Shown here: positions 58,258 to 64,000 of the stretch, one piece after another
Layout of the letters: every line of letters begins with the position of its first letter
Numbering within the stretch: position 1 is the stretch's first letter
Assembly (NCBI GenBank): GCA_028532985.1
Contig: JANCIK010000012.1
Location: 1,302,001-1,366,000 of the forward strand
DNA: 64,000 bases
Direction: 5' to 3'
Source: Stropharia rugosoannulata
Lineage: Eukaryota > Basidiomycota > Agaricomycetes > Agaricales > Strophariaceae
The notes under the pieces: generated by a model
Told to the model about the DNA's origin: nothing
The model's database searches: none
What the model saw: only the letters and a program-made list of their open reading frames with translations
Program-made: the position numbers and the translations under genes

Positions 58258-61200
58258 ATGGACGACGACATCGTCTGTCTTGGGACATCCAAGCCAACCC
58301 CTAGCCGCTCAGAGGAACGACCCCTGTCGGGTGAGTTGGGCCATTATTGATCACCCATGATCTCCAGACTGATCACTTTGACTCATGTCCAGCTATTGCA
58401 CTCCATGTCGACAAGTATGGATCAACGCCGGCGCATACTCTGACCTTCCACCGCTCAGCTACGTCGGTAGTTTTAGTGGGCAGACGGTCGGCTTCAGACA
58501 ACCCAGGTGATGATTACATTGTCGTCTGCGACAAGAACGCCAGCTTTAGGTGTGCAGTCGTCAGTCGGAGGCATGGCAAGATCGCCTTCTCAGATAGCGG
58601 CCATGTACGTCCATTCCCATTAGCTAACTTTCTACACCGTAGTGTCTGTAAACTTACCTGTATATCATATAGGCATACCTCATCGATCTCGGCTCACATC
58701 ATGGGACGTATGTCCGCAGCCTTGCCGACCGGGCACCCCGTGCTCTAGTACGGGAAACTCCCACCTTGCTCATGGACGGTGACATCATCACCTTTGGGAA
58801 AGCAGTCGGTAGAGGCGAGGATTCTGTGCAGCCTGTCATCGCCCGTGTTGAGCTCGTCTATTCAAGTACTTCCGACGACTCTACTGCATCCAGCAGTCCA
58901 GCTTCCTGCAGACGTCCCTCGACGGGCCGATATGGAATACACGTTGGCTCACTCTCCAGCTCTTCTTCATCTTCGTCTGATGGCGATGGCGATTCAATTG
59001 GACATGACTCATTCTCTGACATTGAAGAGATTCCACCGCCTTCGTTGCATCAGAACCAGTCACAGGACAAATCTGTACCTCAGCAAGGGCAAGCCGCTGT
59101 GTCAGCAAGCCGCTCACAATCATCTTCGGTATGGGCTATGCATCCCTCGCCCCCTCTTCCCCAGATAATCAATAAAGTTGCAAACACCCTTCTCCCCCCA
59201 CGAACCACTTCCCCACATATACAGCCCTCTGCCCCGGCTTGGATCACCAGATTCCAGTGCCAGACGGAAGAGGACCCGCCAACAATGGCAGCTTCACCGA
59301 GTGGGACGTCTCAGAATCCACAGAAGACATCGGTGAATGAGGGCAAAGCTGATTGCGACGCTTCCCGTACTCTAGAAGAGGAACGCGAGCGCCGTCTACG
59401 AGACGCTCTGGCTCGAAGAAGGGCTCAGCGGCAGGTTCGATCTGCAGCTCCCACGAATACAGAGACTCGCGTTCCCGCCGCCGAGGTACTCGACACACCT
59501 TTAGTGACCAACAATGAGATGCCGACTGTCACATCTGATGGGCCGACTTCGGCAATTCTCAATCGTTTACCATCCATGGCCACGCTCATTGAACGCCCTC
59601 TGCTTCAGCTATCTCAGTATATATTAGGCGGTCTTTCCGCCGAGAAGAGCAAGCAGGTCAACAATGGCTCGATCGACGCCGGTGGAGTGGATAATGCGTC
59701 GAAGTCTGCAGGCACTGAGTCAACGAATGTCAGCGCCATAGAGCCACCTACTCTAGAACAAGCGCCCGTCGGTCCGGAACGTCCTGATAATTTCATAGCA
59801 CCTGGACCCGCCAATACTCTTCCGTTAATAAATATTCCACCGCCTCCTCAACCAGGAATGCTTCCCTCTCTGGCCGCGGCCCTCTCCCCAGGACATGGGA
59901 ACGATCATTTGAGTGCTCACGCAAACGCGATCGCGAACACACAAACTACCCACATGTGGATGCGACCATGGTACTCTTCCCCACAGACAGGACCCTCACC
60001 ACCCACAGCCGTGATGGAATCTATCTCCCGTCCGCTTCTTCCTCCTCTCCCTTCCAATCCATGGAACAATGAAGGATCGCAGTGGTGGGAGCCATATGCC
60101 GTAGTGGCACAGGCTCCTGAGGCTACCAGTCTTGGAAACGGGCAGACTGTTGACCATAATCAGAGTCGAGCATTTGAAAGTGCCAATCATGTGCCCATCG
60201 CCGCTCCTGTTCCTACACCATACTACGATGCCAGCTTCCCCCGCTTCCCTCAACCCAGCATGGATGCCGAAGACAGGCGTGGCCCAGCTCAGAGTCCGCA
60301 GGCGCCGCCAATGGTTCGGGTTTCAGTCTCGCCATCGTCATCGTCGGGTCTGTCTTACGCATCTTCACGCGAACCATCTCCTTCTGGGAGCGCACTCCGC
60401 GGTGAACACTCTAGCAGTCACAATGGCAGAGCGCAAAACGAGCCAATAGACCTGCACGTTCTATATAACAGTAACTTCGAGCGCGATTTTGGGCAATGGT
60501 TCAATCCTTCGGACTACGGTGAATGTAACCGCCCCTCCCTGTGCGCAGTAGGTAGTCCAAATGATAATGACGACGACGACGACGATGACGACGATGACGA
60601 CAACGAAGATGATGATGACGAAAATGACGAAGGGGAGCGCGACATGGACATCGACGCCGATTCTGCTGGGGGCGATAGTTCCACGAGTAGCGTGTCGCTT
60701 GCCTCACGGCCTAGATTTGGGCAACTTTTACGCGAAGCGATCTCATTGCAGCGGGAGAAGAGACGACGTGTTCAAGAGCACGAAAGAGAGACGGAGCATG
60801 AGCGGGAGAAGGAGTGGCAGATGACGATAGAGAAACGCGAGACGTTAAGGCGCGAGAAACAGGCCGAGGCCGAGCTGCGTTACCTGAAGGAAGATGTTAA
60901 ATCTTTGCAGGTCAGTTGTCTTTCATTTGCTCTTCAGAGACTTGGTAACATGACCATTTTCAACGTAGGTCGATTTGAATTCGTTACGCGTTCAAAGCAA
61001 TATACGACACACGTTGCACTCAGATCAGCTTTCTTCATTTGACGGACGCATACGGGAGGTTGATGCTGAATGCGGAGTCTTGTGTGTGCGCGTCGAGTCG
61101 CTCGGGGAAAGACTCGAGGTCGCAGAAATCGACGTGGCTAGCATGAACGCTGCAGTTGATAATATTTTGTCGAGAGAAGGAAACAATGGTGGAAGTGAGA

Positions 61201-61924
61201 TTTCTGCAAGTCAAGAAGGCGACAGCGACAGCGTTGAATCCAGGCCTAGTGAGGCTGATATGAAGGCGCTATTCTGCGGTAATTTCTGCCATTATCATTA
61301 TGTTCAAGATACAAGCTGATGTCGTTTTCAGATATCAATGCCCTTCGCACGAGCACTCGGCTTCAAATAGAAGAGGAGCTGTGTGCTTTGCGCGCCTTGC
61401 GCTCCGAAGCCGAAGCCGCGTACACTGCCCTGATACAGCGTATGCATGCGAAAGCCGAGGAGACGCAGAACCAGTCTAAGGTAAGTCCCTCATGTCCTCT
61501 GTCGTCGGGACGACCCGCCGATGACGCTGCTCCGCAGCCGCTTGTGCTGCCGTCGTTGAAGCGGAAACGCGATGACATCGACGAGGATGAGGCGGCGCCC
61601 ACCGATGACGATAATGTTCATGAAGGCACCGCCCTGCCCGCAAATGACCATGAATCTGAGTCCGAGCATGGCCCGAACGCTGACGACGTGGTGATGGATG
61701 CGCCTCCACTTCTGCTCGCCACGTCCGATTCTATCGTCGTCTCGTCTGACAGCACCATGAGTCCAGCGTCTTTCTCTGCCGGTGAGCATGCAGTGCACAC
61801 ACATCGCGAGGACCAGCCGCCCCCGCGCAAACGTGCGCGCACGATCGCGCGCTTCGTCGCGAGGACGGCGACTGCGGTTGGTGTTGGTGCCGTTGTTACG
61901 TGGACGGCGTTGGCATACAGCTAA
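58258..61924 (+). CDS. FHA-domain protein with coiled coil and possible C-terminal tail anchor
   Basis: Exons 58258-58330, 58393-58604, 58673-60910, 60969-61278 and 61332-61924; 1,141 residues. The FHA domain (about residues 45-130) shows VVLVGRRS, FRCAVVSRRHGKIAF, AYLIDLGSHHGTYV and LLMDGDIITFG, the phosphothreonine-binding loops. A long disordered Ser/Pro-rich region follows, then a poly-Asp/Glu tract (about 775-800), a basic coiled coil (LREAISLQREKRRRVQEHER, EKRETLRREKQAEAEL) and more coil (ALRTSTRLQIEEELCALRAL). Near the end is KRARTIARF, then a hydrophobic ATAVGVGAVVTWTALAYS to the C-terminus. FHA plus coiled coil plus tail anchor is also the plan of Far9/Far10/SLMAP proteins of the STRIPAK complex, a possible but unproven identity. 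A GTAAGT...CCGCAG segment at 61482-61538 could be a 57-nt intron; removing it keeps the frame (1,122 residues). Confidence 0.85.
60561..60640 (+). repeat. GAC/GAT triplet tract coding an acidic run
   Basis: Mixed GAC/GAT/GAA/AAC triplets in the FHA gene encode a nearly pure Asp/Glu/Asn stretch; the tract is likely to vary in length. Confidence 0.8.
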
Positions 61925-64000
61925 AGAGCTCTGTCGGCCTGCACGGCAAAGAAAGACAGATGGGGAGGTAACTGCCCTATTCCCAGTGGGTCCCATTCTG
62001 CGCGAAGCTTGAACAATGCTTAGATCCGAAGGCTCAAAGCCTCAATAAGTTATGCGACTTTTATAACGAAAGTCAGCCTGAAATTTTCGAAGGATAAGTG
62101 TACGATATGTATTGACAGTAGTGAGGTTTGTTTCTGTAGGTTTATGTAAATTGCTTCCATCTTCGTGTACTGCTAGTGTTGTTGTACTCTTCCATTCGTT
62201 CCACTATCTCATCTTCTCATTGGTCATGTAACACTGCAGATTACACAGTTCTTGATCATTTTATCGTGCCTAGCACATCCTTCTATACATGACTTGGAAG
62301 TACCCCAACAATGCAATATACATATGATCCATTCACAGTCTGCATTAACCATGAATATTTGAATGAACACGAATATAAAGGATGGTGAAAAAGTGCATAG
62401 GAGATGGATAAAAGTAGGAAAGACCGCAACTGTTCTTTCAAATAACCGTGCTAATCATGTATTGCGGTTAAATTTGCTCTTTTTTAGATGAACCCTGCGG
62501 CATTGAAGGTCACTGCCGCTGTCATTGCTGGTACGCCATGGTTGCGCATACGGGCGCTTATTACCGCGTATGCGCCACGTTTATTCAAGAATACACGTGG
62601 AATGTATGTGCTTCGGCGTGTCGTAAATAATACGGCATTTGCAATGCCTACTTACCTGAATAAAAAATGTAACATCCAAACATAGCTGAACAGGGAAGGA
62701 TGGATGCGAGATAATGCTCCGGCGACCCGTACACATGCTGAAGATCTGAAGGCTCAACTAAATGCAAGCACTAGCACCGCTGCTTAGTACCATTGACTAC
62801 AGGACATGCTACAGGTACCGGGATTATGCAGTGTGCTGGGCACCTTTTCTGCTTCATACTTGGAGTAAAGAGCTACACGCCTCACCTCACCCCGTTGAAT
62901 TTTCCGTTTGGAGATGGTGTGAATTTGAGATGAACCGGTGCTTATAGACTCGAGTCATTTCATGACATATACATATGCACATTGCACACCCACCTAAAAT
63001 ATAGTGCGCAATATGCTGGGTCCAGCGCAGCAGCGCTTCCATTTGACAGAAACTTCTCTTATGCACTCGATTGCGGGCTACGGAGAAGGTGTCGTCCATC
63101 CATCGCTGGCCAGGAGGGCTTGGTTTGCTATCAAGGGCCGCCAAGAAAATACCGTACATTCGCCGCAAGACAATAAGAGGGAACTGCTGGGAACTGGCTG
63201 GGAACGCGGGTCGGAGATGCTGTCGACATAATCGGATATATGGAGACAGTTCTACCCTTAATGACCGGCTTTCGCGCATCGTTTTACGGCCCCCCCGGGA
63301 CGAAAGTTATAACATTTATGTATGTATATGAGATAATAGACAGGGTGGCACAAGCTGACACAAGGCGCTCCTCTGTCATCATTGCTGGATATTTCCAACC
63401 TTGGCTTATGTCTCTACTCGTAAGTACTTTTAGCTTGGTTTCAGCCCGCGCCTGAACTTAACGCGCCTTGACCACCTGTACGCGGGCGTGCTTTTCGTCC
63501 CTGCCAGCTGCTGCAAGCTGTCAGTCGAGGTATAACTTGCAAATGATTAGCATCTTAACTCACAAGCTATGCAACTTGCGTTCCAAAATTTTGCTCTGAA
63601 GCGGAGATATGGACGGAAATAAACGTACCACTTATGTTTGATGGGCAACTAGCGCAAGGTTAGGGTATAATCTTTTCCAAATCTCAGTCAAAACACAGGG
63701 CGGCCAATTTATAGCTATGTATACTCGTCGTCGGCAGTAGTAAGCATCGGTCCCGAAGCATACACCTTTCGAGACCAACATGAAAGCACCCGCATCTTGA
63801 GGCCTCGAGGCCCATGCTCCGGACTGTCAGACGCCATTTGGGTGGGCGCCATTGAGGGTTCTAGTTTAGACCCAGCGCAGGTTCTTGAACATTGACCTTG
63901 CCGCTTCCTTCTGAGATAGCGGCACAAAGAGAGAACTCAGATCCCAGCGCTAATCGCGGATAAACTGCGTGGTGGCAAATGGATGTTGGGAGTGATATTT
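61925..64000. other. Gene-poor right end
   Basis: About 2 kb with no recognisable gene. Short frames at 62488-62685, 62887-63279, 63004-63231 and 63240-63455 overlap each other and show no motif. An inverted repeat with 9-bp perfect arms (GCGCATACG, 62544-62552 and 62567-62575) is present. Any gene crossing the right edge could not be recognised. Confidence 0.4.

Noticed and set aside
61482..61538. Intron-like GTAAGT...CCGCAG segment in the last FHA exon
   Set aside because: Left unspliced in the main model because the frame is open through it; splicing is equally possible and only removes 19 residues.
1..64000. CRISPR arrays, bacterial operons, rRNA genes, telomere repeats
   Set aside because: No regularly spaced repeats, no ribosome-binding-site pattern, no rRNA-like sequence and no TTAGGG-type arrays were seen; the sequence is spliced nuclear DNA.

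Overview
The window looks like nuclear DNA of a basidiomycete, most likely an Agaricomycete. Genes are dense and on both strands, and most are cut by many short GT-AG introns (about 45-75 bases) with clear CTRAY-type branch sites. Several families typical of mushroom-forming fungi are present: a DUF6534-type membrane protein, two F-box/leucine-rich proteins, other multi-pass membrane proteins, GMC oxidoreductases and a class I sesquiterpene synthase. All gene models were built by hand from reading frames, splice sites and family knowledge; no database was searched.

Layout. 0-5.3 kb: tail of an unidentified gene, a decayed tandem duplication, a three-exon WOPR (Gti1/Pac2) transcription factor with a glutamine/proline-rich tail, and a 720-bp PIF/Harbinger-like MITE with 120-bp inverted ends and a TTA target duplication. 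5.3-12 kb: a seven-helix membrane protein, a 13-exon membrane protein of unknown function, and a SAM-dependent methyltransferase. 12-17.8 kb: sparse, with a probable 495-bp solo LTR and an intronless F-box protein. 17.8-32 kb: a probable sesquiterpenoid biosynthetic cluster, with a secreted GMC oxidoreductase, a broken DUF6534 gene, a cytochrome P450, a divergently transcribed terpene synthase and a second, cytosolic GMC oxidoreductase. 32.5-47.4 kb: mostly housekeeping, with valyl-tRNA synthetase (probably made in mitochondrial and cytosolic forms), a second F-box protein, a Fic-domain protein with an altered active site, a DCAF4-like WD40 protein, a HAL2-type bisphosphate nucleotidase and a phosphoinositide phospholipase C. 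47.8-64 kb: the SMC5/6 subunit Nse3 (MAGE domain), three membrane proteins, a small conserved protein, an initiator tRNA-Met, an unknown two-exon gene, a second diverged LTR-like promoter, a large FHA-domain protein with a possible C-terminal membrane anchor, and 2 kb with no recognisable gene.

How the genes may work together. In the cluster, the terpene synthase would cyclise farnesyl diphosphate, the P450 would oxidise the hydrocarbon and the cytosolic GMC enzyme would oxidise resulting alcohols. The P450 and the synthase share one 640-bp promoter region, which suggests co-regulation. The secreted GMC enzyme lacks one of the two usual catalytic residues and the DUF6534 gene appears disabled, so the cluster may be decaying or changing function. 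The other genes are unrelated housekeeping or signalling genes. The most unusual single observations are a 2-nt micro-exon needed for the second GMC gene to stay in frame, the His-to-Phe change in the first GMC gene, and the valine in the Fic motif.
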